54,152 bases of DNA from Verrucomicrobiia bacterium (GTDB taxonomy: Bacteria; Verrucomicrobiota; Verrucomicrobiia; Limisphaerales; UBA1100), in NCBI GenBank assembly GCA_014239365.1, contig JAAZZB010000035.1:1-54152 (forward strand), written 5' to 3'. Shown one piece after another: positions 34,048 to 42,980 of the stretch. The position numbers and the translations under genes were made by a program. Each line of letters opens with the position of its first letter. The stretch's first letter is position 1. The notes under the pieces are model-generated. The model worked only from the letters and a program-made list of their open reading frames with translations. It was not told the origin of the DNA and made no database searches.

Positions 34048-34503
34048 ATGGCCACGCGTTATGCCCACGTCAATATCATCGCCAAGGATTGGCGGTCGCT
34101 TTGTGAATTTTATGAAGCAGTGTTCGACTGCGAACCGTGGAGCAGCGAGCGCGATCATCGCGGCCCGCACATCGACGCGCTCACTAACATTCCAGAAGCA
34201 CGAGTGCAGGGACGCCATCTCCGCGTGCCCGGCCACGGCGAGAATGGCCCCACGATTGAAATTTTTTCATTCGCCGAAAATGGCGAAGAATTCCCCAAAC
34301 CCCTCAACCGCCCCGGCTTGGCGCATCTCGCGTTTGAAGTGGATGACGTAGACGCCAAGCGCGCGCAAATCAAAAAACTGGGCGGCGAGGATTATGGCGA
34401 ATTGGTGACGATTGATATCCCGCAAGCGGGCCGACTCACCCTGCTTTACATGACCGATCCGGAAGGCAACATCGTCGAATTGCAAACGTGGCACGGCGAA
34501 TAG
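34048..34503 (+). CDS. VOC-family (glyoxalase-like) protein
   Basis: A 151-residue vicinal-oxygen-chelate fold protein of two paired beta-alpha-beta-beta-beta units: YAHVNIIAKDWRSLCEFYEAVFDCEPW in the first, and GLAHLAFEVDDVDAKRAQIKKLGG with LLYMTDPEGNIVELQTWH in the second. Likely metal ligands are the histidine in YAHVN, a glutamate in TIEIFSF, the histidine in LAHLAF and the glutamate in NIVELQ. The closest activity class is lactoylglutathione lyase or dioxygenase, but the substrate is not evident. It lies 57 bases before the Tricorn gene and may be the last gene of the queD unit. Confidence 0.88.
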   Translation: MATRYAHVNIIAKDWRSLCEFYEAVFDCEPWSSERDHRGPHIDALTNIPEARVQGRHLRVPGHGENGPTIEIFSFAENGEEFPKPLNRPGLAHLAFEVDDVDAKRAQIKKLGGEDYGELVTIDIPQAGRLTLLYMTDPEGNIVELQTWHGE

Positions 34504-34521
34504 GCCTCCGCTCAATCCGCA

Positions 34522-34550
34522 TTGCCCCCCAAGGCATTTTCAGGTAGAAC
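34522..34550 (+). promoter_or_regulatory. Putative promoter of the Tricorn-protease/formate dehydrogenase unit
   Basis: TTGCCC (34522-34527), a 17-base spacer and TAGAAC (34545-34550). The -10 ends ten bases before ATG 34561, leaving a leader of a few bases and no ribosome binding site. Confidence 0.4.
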
Positions 34551-34560
34551 GGGCCGACCG

Positions 34561-37500
34561 ATGAAGATTTTTCTCTCTCTTTTGGCAATGGTTCTGGCTG
34601 CGTCCGCCACCTCGTCCTGGGCTCAACTGCCCCCGCCCAATCCCAAACCTGTTTCCGGTGCGCGACATCCGGCGCTAAGCCCGGACGGCAAGAAACTGGC
34701 CTTTGTGTATCGCGGTGACATTTGGCTCGTAAACTCCACCGGCGGCCGAGCGCTGCCAATCACTTCGCACGTGGCACTCGATGCGTACCCCGTGTTTTCC
34801 CCCGATGGAAACTGGATTGCTTTTGGCAGCCGCCGCCACGGGCAATGGGATATCTTTATCATTCCCGCCCTCGGCGGCGCGCCGCGCCAACTCACCTGGC
34901 ACAGCGGCCACGAGTTGCCTTTCGGTTGGAGTGCCGATGGCAACCGCATTTGTTTCACCGCCCGTCGCGACGGAATGCGCTACGGCCTTTACACGGTCGA
35001 TGCCTCCACATTTCGCACGGAACTGCTTTGTGAAGATTACGCTGCGATGCGTTACCCGCGCTGGTCGCCCGATGGCAAATCGATGGTCTATGGCCGATAC
35101 GGAATGCCGTGGTATCGCCCTCGCTACACCGGCTCCGCGGCTTCGGATATTTGGATGCTCGATCTCAAAACCAAAGAACGCAAAAAAATTCGCGGCACGG
35201 GCCATCAACATTTGTTTACACAATATCTCCCTGACGGAAACTTGCTCACCGTGACTACCGGCGAACCCACCCCGTCCTCACCCAAGCTCAATGAAAAACG
35301 TGAAAAAAATTCCGACAACGAAAAGCGAACGCCCAACTTGTGGACCGTTGACGCCAAAGGCAAAGCAAGCCAGTTAACGCACTTCACCGGCGATAGCGTA
35401 CGCTACCCATCCGTAGCGGCACGCACGGGTGACATCGCATTCGAATACGGCGACAAAATTTGGCTCCTCAAGAAAGGCCGCACCGATCCCCGCCCGATTT
35501 CATTATTAGTTCTCACCGACCACAAACAAAGCCCGCGCCGCCGCGAGACACTCGACGATGGCGTGACCGAAGCCGAGCCCGCGCCCGATGGCAAAAGTAT
35601 GATCTTCGGCCTCAAGGGTGATATTTGGCAAATCCCCATTACCAAGCCTTCCGGCGTGGCCCGTAACCCCGCCGAACAAGCCCGCCGCCTCACGCGTTGG
35701 CCGGGCGATGATTCGGATTTTTCCTGGGCCAAGGACAGCAAGAAAATTTATTTCACTTCCGACCGAGAAAACAATACGCGCATTTATGAGCTCGATTTGG
35801 AAACGCAAAAGCTGCGCCCTTTGTGGAACCGCAATGAAGACGTGGTACGCCTGCGACTTTCGCCGGACGGCAAGCATCTGTTTTTCTGGATGGCCGGCCC
35901 CAAGGGCGGACTGCAACGCCTCACCCTCGCGGATGAAACACTCAAGACCATCGTCAAACTCCCCGGCACCCACGTGCGCGGTCGCGGCGGGATTGAATAC
36001 GAATGGTCCCCGGACAACCAGTGGATCGCCTACACCACGCGCACCGGCAGCAGTTCGTTCAACATTTGGATTGTGCCCGCCGAAGGCGGCAAGCCCGTCA
36101 ACGTCACACGCCTCAACGCGTTTCATAGCGACCCCACGTGGTCGGTGGATGGAAAATATCTCTACTTCCAAAGCAACCGCGATGGTGAAGGTCTTTACCG
36201 ACTTGCGCTGAAACCCGACGCCTTTCGGGATTCGGATGTGGATATGAAATTTGTGAAGCCATCCAAACCCATGAAAGTGGATATTGATTTCGATGACATC
36301 CATCTTCGCATCACCCGAATGTCCACCCGCAATCCCTCCTCCGATTTGGTGGCGGCGAATGACGGCCGACTTTATTTTTTGGCAGGCGGCGACATTCATC
36401 GCGTTTCCTATGATGGCAGTGAAACGAAGAAAATTACTTCCGGCGGCCGCCGGGTGGCGTTTCGGATAATGCAGAACGGACGCGGTGTGACGTTTATGAA
36501 AAGCGGCGAAATGTATCTTGGAAAAATCGACAGTGCCATCGAATCCAAAATCACCTTCAAAGCCGACTGGATACACGATGTGAACGCCGAACGTCTGGCG
36601 GCGTTTAATGAGTTTTGGAAAACGTTTCACCATCGATTTTACGATGCCAACTTTCACGGGCGCGACTGGGATGCTCTCCGCGCCAAATATCTCAAACGGA
36701 TGGATAGCGTGGACACGCCCATGGAATTTTCCACGCTACTGCAAATGATGGTCGGCGAACTGGAATCATCGCACACGGAAGTCACCGCCCCGTCAACAAC
36801 CCCAAAACCCAGCACCCCGCACCTCGGCTTCACAATCGACCACTCCCACCGCGGCCTCGGCCTCAAAGTCAACGCAGTGCCCAAGGGCGCACCGGGATCT
36901 TTTGAGAAAACGCGAATCCAATCCGGTGAATTTATCATCGCCATCGATGGCTCAATGGTGGACGCCAACGAGCGCCTCTACAGCCTCCTCAATGCTCGCG
37001 AAGATCGCATCGTCGAGTTTTTGGTGAACGACAAACCCCAAAAAGCTGGCGCGCGCAAAGTACGTTACCAATTGATGTCGCAAACGGAATGGACTGATTT
37101 AAACTATAAAAATCGCGTGGCCGCTGCCCGCCGCACGGTTGAATCTGCCAGCAAAGGCAAAATAGGATATCTGCACATTGCCGCGATGAGTTCCTCGGAT
37201 CAAACCCGTTTTGAACGCGAAGCTTACGAATACATCCTCGGCAAGGACGCGATGATTTTTGACGTGCGCAACAATCGCGGCGGCAACATTTCCGATACTC
37301 TCATCGACTGGCTCGAACGCAAACCGCACGGCATTTATCAATCACGCGATCAAGCCCCCGAAGTCGCACCCGATCGCGCGTGGAACAAACGCGTCATCGT
37401 GCTGATGAACGAGCACAGCTATTCCAACGGCGAGATGTTTCCCTACGCAATGCGCCAGCGCGGCCTCGCCGAAAAATTGGTGGGCATCGCCACCCCGGGC

Positions 37501-37722
37501 TACGTGATTTGGACTTCAGGTTTTTCACTGCCGGGCGGCTACAAAGCACGCATTCCCGGGAAGGCAGTCTACCGAATGGACGGCTCCAATATGGAAAACA
37601 ACGGCGAGAAGCCGGACGTGCGCGTGTGGATCACACCCGACGAATGGGCCGCTGGCAAAGACCCTCAACTGGAAAAAGCACTGGAATTGTTGAAGCCCAA
37701 GCCCACCGCAAAAAAACCGTGA
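34561..37722 (+). CDS. Tricorn-type S41 protease with beta-propellers and PDZ domain
   Basis: A 1053-residue exported protein. A signal peptide (MKIFLSLLAMVLAASATSSWAQ) is followed by two WD40-like/TolB-like beta-propellers over about residues 25-660 (ALSPDGKKLAFVYRGDIWLV, PVFSPDGNWIAFGSRRHGQWDIFI, and many SPDGK or WSPD repeats). A helical C1-like region comes next, then a PDZ domain (GLGLKVNAVPKGAPGSFEKTRIQSGEFIIAIDG) and the S41 catalytic domain (DVRNNRGGNISDTLIDW). S955 in NEHSYSNGEMFPY is the predicted nucleophile. Archaeal Tricorn degrades peptides released by the proteasome; the signal peptide here points instead to periplasmic peptide degradation. Its stop overlaps the next start as GTGA. 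Confidence 0.93.
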   Translation: MKIFLSLLAMVLAASATSSWAQLPPPNPKPVSGARHPALSPDGKKLAFVYRGDIWLVNSTGGRALPITSHVALDAYPVFSPDGNWIAFGSRRHGQWDIFIIPALGGAPRQLTWHSGHELPFGWSADGNRICFTARRDGMRYGLYTVDASTFRTELLCEDYAAMRYPRWSPDGKSMVYGRYGMPWYRPRYTGSAASDIWMLDLKTKERKKIRGTGHQHLFTQYLPDGNLLTVTTGEPTPSSPKLNEKREKNSDNEKRTPNLWTVDAKGKASQLTHFTGDSVRYPSVAARTGDIAFEYGDKIWLLKKGRTDPRPISLLVLTDHKQSPRRRETLDDGVTEAEPAPDGKSMIFGLKGDIWQIPITKPSGVARNPAEQARRLTRWPGDDSDFSWAKDSKKIYFTSDRENNTRIYELDLETQKLRPLWNRNEDVVRLRLSPDGKHLFFWMAGPKGGLQRLTLADETLKTIVKLPGTHVRGRGGIEYEWSPDNQWIAYTTRTGSSSFNIWIVPAEGGKPVNVTRLNAFHSDPTWSVDGKYLYFQSNRDGEGLYRLALKPDAFRDSDVDMKFVKPSKPMKVDIDFDDIHLRITRMSTRNPSSDLVAANDGRLYFLAGGDIHRVSYDGSETKKITSGGRRVAFRIMQNGRGVTFMKSGEMYLGKIDSAIESKITFKADWIHDVNAERLAAFNEFWKTFHHRFYDANFHGRDWDALRAKYLKRMDSVDTPMEFSTLLQMMVGELESSHTEVTAPSTTPKPSTPHLGFTIDHSHRGLGLKVNAVPKGAPGSFEKTRIQSGEFIIAIDGSMVDANERLYSLLNAREDRIVEFLVNDKPQKAGARKVRYQLMSQTEWTDLNYKNRVAAARRTVESASKGKIGYLHIAAMSSSDQTRFEREAYEYILGKDAMIFDVRNNRGGNISDTLIDWLERKPHGIYQSRDQAPEVAPDRAWNKRVIVLMNEHSYSNGEMFPYAMRQRGLAEKLVGIATPGYVIWTSGFSLPGGYKARIPGKAVYRMDGSNMENNGEKPDVRVWITPDEWAAGKDPQLEKALELLKPKPTAKKP

Positions 37723-39392
37723 GCCAAGCGACGGACACGGAACTCATCGAACGATGGCGCGATGAGCCCGCGCCGTTATTGCCTTTGCTACACGCCTTTC
37801 AGGATCGCGATGGATGGCTGAGCGAGAATTCGTTGCGCAGCATTTCTGATGGCCTGAAAATCCCGCTGGCGGAGTTGTTCGGAACCGTCACTTTTTACCA
37901 TCATTTTTCCCGCGAAGAAAACGGTCAAAATAAACCGCGCGTGTGCGATGGACCGGTGTGCCGCTTTCGCGGGACACAAAATTTATTGGACGCACTGAAC
38001 GCAAAACCCATGCCCTGCGCCGGCCGATGCGACGGCCCCGTGCCTGTCCTCAAAGGAAACGAAGTACTCATCGGCAGCACCGCGAATGAATTGAAGCCAC
38101 TGCCCTCGCCGTTGCCGCCGCCCAATCCCGGAGGGATTGAAGAATGTGTCTTCGCCCACATCCGCGAAAAGGGCCGCGCCACGATTGAGGGATACCAGAA
38201 AAGCGGTGGCTATGCGGCTATTGAAAAAGCACTCTCTGATACACCAGAAAATTTGGTGGCACTCATCACCGAAAGTAAACTCGCCGGTCGCGGCGGTGCA
38301 GGATTTCCCACCGGCAAAAAATGGGAAATGGTCGCGCAAGCCGAGGGCAATCCAAAAGCAATTGTGTGCAACGCAGACGAAGGTGAACCGGGCTGCTTCA
38401 AGGATCGCGCGCTGCTGGATTACGATCCGCATGCCACGATTGAAGGAATGATTCTCGCAGCCTACGCCACCGGCGCAACACGCGGATTCATCTACTTGCG
38501 CTACGAATATCCCGACACGATGTGCATCCTCGAGCGCGCCCTCGCCGAAGCCAAAGCCGCCGGATGGCTCGGCAAAAACATCGGCGACAAGACGGGGTTT
38601 GATTTTGAAATACATATCCGACGCGGCGCGGGCGCGTATATTTGCGGCGAGGAAGGTTCCTTGCTCAACAGCCTCGAGGGCAAACATCCCTTCCCGCGCA
38701 ATCGCCCCCCCTTCCCCGTCACTCACGGTTTTGAAAATCTACCCACGGCCGTCAACAACGTGGAAACATTTTCCGCCGCGCCCCCCATCGTAAATCACGG
38801 CGCGGATTGGTATCAATCGCTCGGCCTGGGCGAACACGCAGGAACCAAAGCCGTCAGTCTTTCCGGTGATATTCTACGACCCGGAAATTACGAAGTGCCT
38901 TTTGGTCTCCCACTAAAAACGCTCCTTCACGATTGGGCCGGCGGCCCGCTCGCGGGACAATCCATTCAAGCCGTCAGCATGGCTGGATTATCCGGCGGTT
39001 TTCTCGGCGGCAATGATCTCGATGAAGTCACGCTCGATGAACCCTCCATCCGTTCAAAAGGCGCGTTCCTCGGCGCAGCGGGCATTATGGTTTTTGATGA
39101 CCGCCGAAACATAGTCGATGTCGCCCACAACGCGATGGCTTTTTTCGCAGAAGAATCCTGCGGCAAATGTTTCCCTTGCCGCATCGGCACCCATCGCCTC
39201 ACCGAACGCCTCAATGGAACTGCCGATCCCACCACGGAAGCAGATTGGCACAGCGAGGTCGATGACATCGGCGACACGATGATGGCCACGAGCGCCTGCG
39301 GCCTCGGCATGGCCGCGCCCAACATCACGCGCAGTTTGCAAAAATATTTTCCCGATCAAGTCTCCGCGCACTTGCAATCAGTTTCCCGATAA
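37719..39392 (+). CDS. fdhB: NAD-dependent formate dehydrogenase, NuoE-NuoF fusion subunit
   Basis: A 557-residue diaphorase subunit. Residues 1-115 form a NuoE-like [2Fe-2S] domain: GTVTFYHHF and the ligands C76, C81, C100 and C104. From about residue 140 it is NuoF: NAD site GRGGAGFPTGKKW, FMN site NADEGEPGCFKDR, RGAGAYICGEEGSLLNSLEG, and the [4Fe-4S] ligands C481, C484, C487 (SCGKCFPCR) and C527. It passes electrons between NAD(H) and the catalytic subunit encoded next. The open frame extends back to 37380 inside the protease gene, but GTG 37719, in the GTGA overlap with the protease stop, gives the correct NuoE start. This fusion is also known from FDH and NAD-reducing hydrogenases. Confidence 0.93.
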   Translation: MSQATDTELIERWRDEPAPLLPLLHAFQDRDGWLSENSLRSISDGLKIPLAELFGTVTFYHHFSREENGQNKPRVCDGPVCRFRGTQNLLDALNAKPMPCAGRCDGPVPVLKGNEVLIGSTANELKPLPSPLPPPNPGGIEECVFAHIREKGRATIEGYQKSGGYAAIEKALSDTPENLVALITESKLAGRGGAGFPTGKKWEMVAQAEGNPKAIVCNADEGEPGCFKDRALLDYDPHATIEGMILAAYATGATRGFIYLRYEYPDTMCILERALAEAKAAGWLGKNIGDKTGFDFEIHIRRGAGAYICGEEGSLLNSLEGKHPFPRNRPPFPVTHGFENLPTAVNNVETFSAAPPIVNHGADWYQSLGLGEHAGTKAVSLSGDILRPGNYEVPFGLPLKTLLHDWAGGPLAGQSIQAVSMAGLSGGFLGGNDLDEVTLDEPSIRSKGAFLGAAGIMVFDDRRNIVDVAHNAMAFFAEESCGKCFPCRIGTHRLTERLNGTADPTTEADWHSEVDDIGDTMMATSACGLGMAAPNITRSLQKYFPDQVSAHLQSVSR

Positions 39393-39406
39393 CGACAATC
39401 CACGAA

Positions 39407-42124
39407 ATGAACGCAACGGCAGAAACCAAAACCCTCACGCTGACACTCGATGGCGAGGAAGTGCCCTTTCGCGAAGGCGAAACGATTTATGAGGTAGCCC
39501 AACGCGCCGGACGCGAGGTGCCGACTTTGTGTTACGACAAACGCCTCGAAGCCTTCGGCGCGTGCCGTTTGTGCGTGGTGCAATTGGAGGGCGCACGCAA
39601 CCCTGTCGCCTCCTGCACAACTCCCGCCACGGCCGGCATGGTGGTGCACACTTCCACCGAAGCGATTGAAAAACATCGGCGCACTTTGCTGGAATTAGTC
39701 GCTTCGGAAAACCCCGATGCCACCATCGACCCACTACGCGGATTTGCTTCGCAGGAATTAAATGACCTGCTCTGCCAACACGATGTTCAGCCGGGCCGGT
39801 TTGCAGGGGAGCATTCCGGCACAACCAATAGCGACGACAATCCATTCATCCTACGCGATTACGATCACTGCATTTCTTGCTACCGCTGCGTGCGCGTGTG
39901 CGCCGAGCAAGAGGGCGACCACGCGATCACGATGATGAATCGCGGATTCGACAAACAAATCACCGCCGAGTTCAACAATCGCCTCAAAGAAAGCGCCTGC
40001 ACGTTTTGCGGCCAATGCGTGCAAACCTGCCCCACCGGCGCGCTCGGCGATCGCAAGGCGATGCGTGCAGAATCACTGCCGGGCAAATTGGAAAAAACGC
40101 GCAGCGTGTGCCCGTACTGCGGCGTCGGCTGCCAAGTGGATTTACTTTCCAAAGAAGACAAGTTGGTTGGAATTCAACCGGCGATGGACGGCCCTGCCAA
40201 CGAAGGCGCGTTGTGCATCAAAGGCCAATTCGCATTCGACTTCGTGCAGCACGATGATCGCCTCACCAAACCACTCGTGCGCGGCGACGATGGCGAACTC
40301 CACGAAGTGGATTGGAACACCGCGCTGGATCGCGCCGCCGAAGGCTTCCGCAAAGTGCTCGAAGAACACGGCCGCCACGCGGTGTACGGCGTCGCTTCCG
40401 GCCGCGCGCCCAATGAGGCGGCTTACACGATGCAGAAATTTATCCGCGCAGGGTTTGGCACGAATCAGATTGATAATTGCAGCCGTGCTTGACACGCCCC
40501 CACGGTCGCCGGTCTGGCGGCCACCATCGGCCGCGGAGCTATGTCCAACCCCCTCGCGGATATGGACAAGCCGGACGTATTTTTCTGCATCGGCACCAAT
40601 ATGACCGAGTGCCATCCCGTCGCCGCCACCCGCATCAAACAAGCCCTCCAGCGCGGCGCAAAAATGATTGTCGTCGATCCCCGCAAAATCCCGCTCGCGG
40701 GAATGGCTCATTTGTATCTGCCGCTACGCGTCGGCTCGGATGTCGCGCTGCTGCTCGGCATGGCACACGTGATTGCCCGCGACAATTTGACTGACAACTC
40801 ATTCATCGCCGAACGCACGAAAGGTGGCGATGAATTTCTTGAGCACCTGAAACCCTTCACCCCAAAATGGGCCGCCGAAATCACCGGGCTCAATCCCGCC
40901 GACATCGAGGAAGCGGCGCGTTGGTACGGCGGCGCGGATCGCGGTGCAATTTACTACACCCTAGGAATCACCGAACACATTTGCGGCGTGGACAATGTGC
41001 AGAGCCTTTGCAATCTCGCGTTGATGACCGGCAACCTCGGACGCGAAGGCACGGGCATCAACCCGATGCGCGGTCAAAACAACATTCAAGGCGCGGGTGA
41101 TTCCGGCGCGGTACCGGCTAATTATCCTGGCTTTCAACCAGTGAATGATCCCGATTGCCAAAAGAAATTTGAAAAACTTTATGGCCGCGCGATTGATGCA
41201 GAAAAAGGCATCACCAAAGTTACCGCGCTGAACGAATGCGGCAAATCCATCCACGCGATGATTATCAATGGCGAGAACACCGTGGTGTCCGACCCCGATC
41301 GCGCCCATTGCCAGCACGCACTCGAGTCGCTCGACCACCTAGTGCTCATTGATATTTTCCGAACCGAAACCGCCGAGCTGGCCGATGTGGTGCTGCCCGC
41401 CACAGCCTTTGGCGAAACCGACGGCGTGTGCGTAAACACCGAACGCCGCGTGCAACGGCTCCGCCAAGCCGTCCCACCGCAAGGCGAGGCGAAGCCGGAT
41501 TGGTGGATTGTTTCTCAAATTGCTCGGCGGCTCGGCATCCCCGGTTTTGAGTATGAATCGGCCAAGGATGTCTTCAACGAAGTCTGCGAGCTTTCGCCAA
41601 TCTATGCGGGGCTCGATTGGGACCGCATCGAAAACGCCGAATACCAATGGCCCGTGCCGGACAAAGACCATCCCGGCACGCCGGTGTTGCACGAGGGCGA
41701 ATTCAAAAATGGGCGCGGATTGTTCAGCATTGTCAGCTACCGCGACCCCGCCGAAGTGATCGACGACGAATATCCCGTGTGGCTCACCACCGGCCGCCGG
41801 CTGCAAGCGTACCACACTCGCACCCAAACCGGCCGCTCGGCAGGCATCGATTATTTGCTTTCCGAAGAATCCCTCGAAGTACATCCCGATGACCTCGCCG
41901 CATTGCACCTAACCGACGGCGGTTTTGCCAACCTCACCAGCCGCCGCGGCACCGTAAAAATCCGCGTGTGTGCCTCCGACCAATCGCCACCCGGAACCGT
42001 GTTTTGTAGTTTCAGTTTCAACGACGTCCCCGTGAACATTCTCACCGGCTCCGGCTACGACCCCATCACCGAAACCGCCGAACTAAAAGTATGCGCCGTG
42101 CGCGTGGAACCGGCGGATGAATAA
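39407..42124 (+). CDS. fdhA: Formate dehydrogenase catalytic subunit, selenoprotein
   Basis: A 905-residue Mo/W-bis-MGD formate dehydrogenase read through an in-frame TGA at 40490-40492, giving selenocysteine 362. The context NCSRA-Sec-HAPTVAGLA matches the active site of known Sec-type enzymes. Order: [2Fe-2S] ferredoxin domain (C42, C53, C56, C70); two [4Fe-4S] clusters (C155, C158, C161, C165 and C198, C201, C204, C208); active-site [4Fe-4S] (C235, C238, C242, C270); then the molybdopterin domains (GMAHVIARDNL, NLGREGTGINPMRGQNNIQGAGD) and the cofactor-binding end (TGRRLQAYHTRTQTGRSAG). It oxidises formate to CO2, or the reverse. It begins 14 bases after fdhB and overlaps fdhD. Confidence 0.93.
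40490..40530 (+). promoter_or_regulatory. Bacterial SECIS element with UGA(Sec) codon
   Basis: Directly after the TGA at 40490-40492, GGTCGCC (40504-40510) and GGCGGCC (40516-40522) form a seven-pair stem closed by the loop GGTCT. The loop and its distance from the UGA match the SelB-binding hairpin of E. coli fdhF, which also has a GGUCU apical loop and the same CACGSCCC start after UGA. The reading frame stays open on both sides, with conserved protein sequence across it. Confidence 0.9.
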
Positions 42125-42932
42125 AATGGGCGAATCCAAAACAGTCGAGATTCAACGATGGAAAGAAGACGGCCTTCAGCCAACTGAATCTGACGCTGTG
42201 GCCACCGAAGAACCGCTGGAGATTCGTGTTCGCGGGCGAAGCATCGCCATCACCATGCGTACGCCGGGGCACGATGAAGAATTGGCGGCGGGGTTTTTGG
42301 TCACGGAAAATATCATTCATCATCGGCGGGATGTCAGCGAGATTGCCCATTGTCGCGAAGGTGAGGCGGCGCAACTCGGCAACACGATGAATGTGTTTCT
42401 CGCGCCGGAAGTGGAGGTGGATTTCGGGCAACTGACGCGCCACTTCTTCGCCAGCTCCAGCTGCGGCCTTTGTGGGAAAGCGAGCATCGAGAGCGTGCAT
42501 CAAAACTTTCCGCCAGTGGAAAACCAATCGGAAGTGAGCGCCAAAATGCTGGCGGCGCTGCCGGATAAATTACGCGTGGCTCAGCCCACTTTTGACCAAA
42601 CCGGCGGACTGCACGCGGCGGGGTTATTTTCGATGGAGGGATTTCTCACCGTCAGCCGCGAAGATGTTGGGCGTCACAACGCGGTGGATAAAGTCATCGG
42701 TAATGCATTTTTGGATCGAGTAGATTTATCGCAAAGTATTTTATTGGTGAGCGGCCGCGCTTCATTTGAAATTATGCAAAAATCGTTGGCCGCGCGCATC
42801 CCCATCGTGGCGGCGGTATCCGCGCCTTCGTCTTTGGCGGTGGAGTTCGCGCAAGACAGCGGGCAGACGCTAGCGGGATTCGTGCGGGGTAAGTCGATGA
42901 ATGTTTATGCGGGCGCGCAGCGAGTATGGTAG
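42117..42932 (+). CDS. fdhD: Formate dehydrogenase accessory sulfurtransferase FdhD
   Basis: A 271-residue protein needed for active formate dehydrogenase; it carries sulfur from a cysteine desulfurase to the molybdenum cofactor. The catalytic cysteines are C116 and C119 in FASSSCGLCGKAS. Other family blocks are EEPLEIRVRG, MRTPGHDEELAAGFLVTENII, TFDQTGGLHAAGLF, VSREDVGRHNAVDKVIG and LLVSGRASFEIMQKSL. The ATG at 42117 overlaps the end of fdhA by eight bases, so the two are coupled; ATG 42126 is an alternative. The TAG stop is part of the palindromic element that begins at 42929. Confidence 0.95.
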   Translation: MNKMGESKTVEIQRWKEDGLQPTESDAVATEEPLEIRVRGRSIAITMRTPGHDEELAAGFLVTENIIHHRRDVSEIAHCREGEAAQLGNTMNVFLAPEVEVDFGQLTRHFFASSSCGLCGKASIESVHQNFPPVENQSEVSAKMLAALPDKLRVAQPTFDQTGGLHAAGLFSMEGFLTVSREDVGRHNAVDKVIGNAFLDRVDLSQSILLVSGRASFEIMQKSLAARIPIVAAVSAPSSLAVEFAQDSGQTLAGFVRGKSMNVYAGAQRVW

Positions 42933-42980
42933 GGCGTGCTCTCCGAGCGCGCCATGGCGGTTTCGGAGAAACCGCCCTAC
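42929..42980. repeat. Two-hairpin palindromic element forming both stop codons
   Basis: The outer arms gtagggcg (42929-42936) and cgccctac (42973-42980) are perfectly complementary. Inside lie two hairpins, gcgtgctc/gagcgcgc (with one G-T pair) and ggcggttt/aaaccgcc. The left arm contains the TAG stop of fdhD and the right arm the TAG stop of uvrC on the other strand. Its geometry matches the element at 12718-12764 although the sequence differs. Confidence 0.85.

Noticed and set aside
35506..36657. 383-codon open frame on the minus strand
   Set aside because: Antisense to the Tricorn propeller region, with no coherent protein features.
37380..37718. Long N-terminal extension of fdhB into the protease gene
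   Set aside because: The first 113 residues are out-of-frame protease sequence; homology to NuoE begins at the GTG in the GTGA overlap.
39407..40492. fdhA as two separate genes or a pseudogene broken by a stop codon
   Set aside because: The phase is unchanged across the TGA, protein conservation continues on both sides, the position is the known Sec/Cys site, and a SECIS-like hairpin follows.
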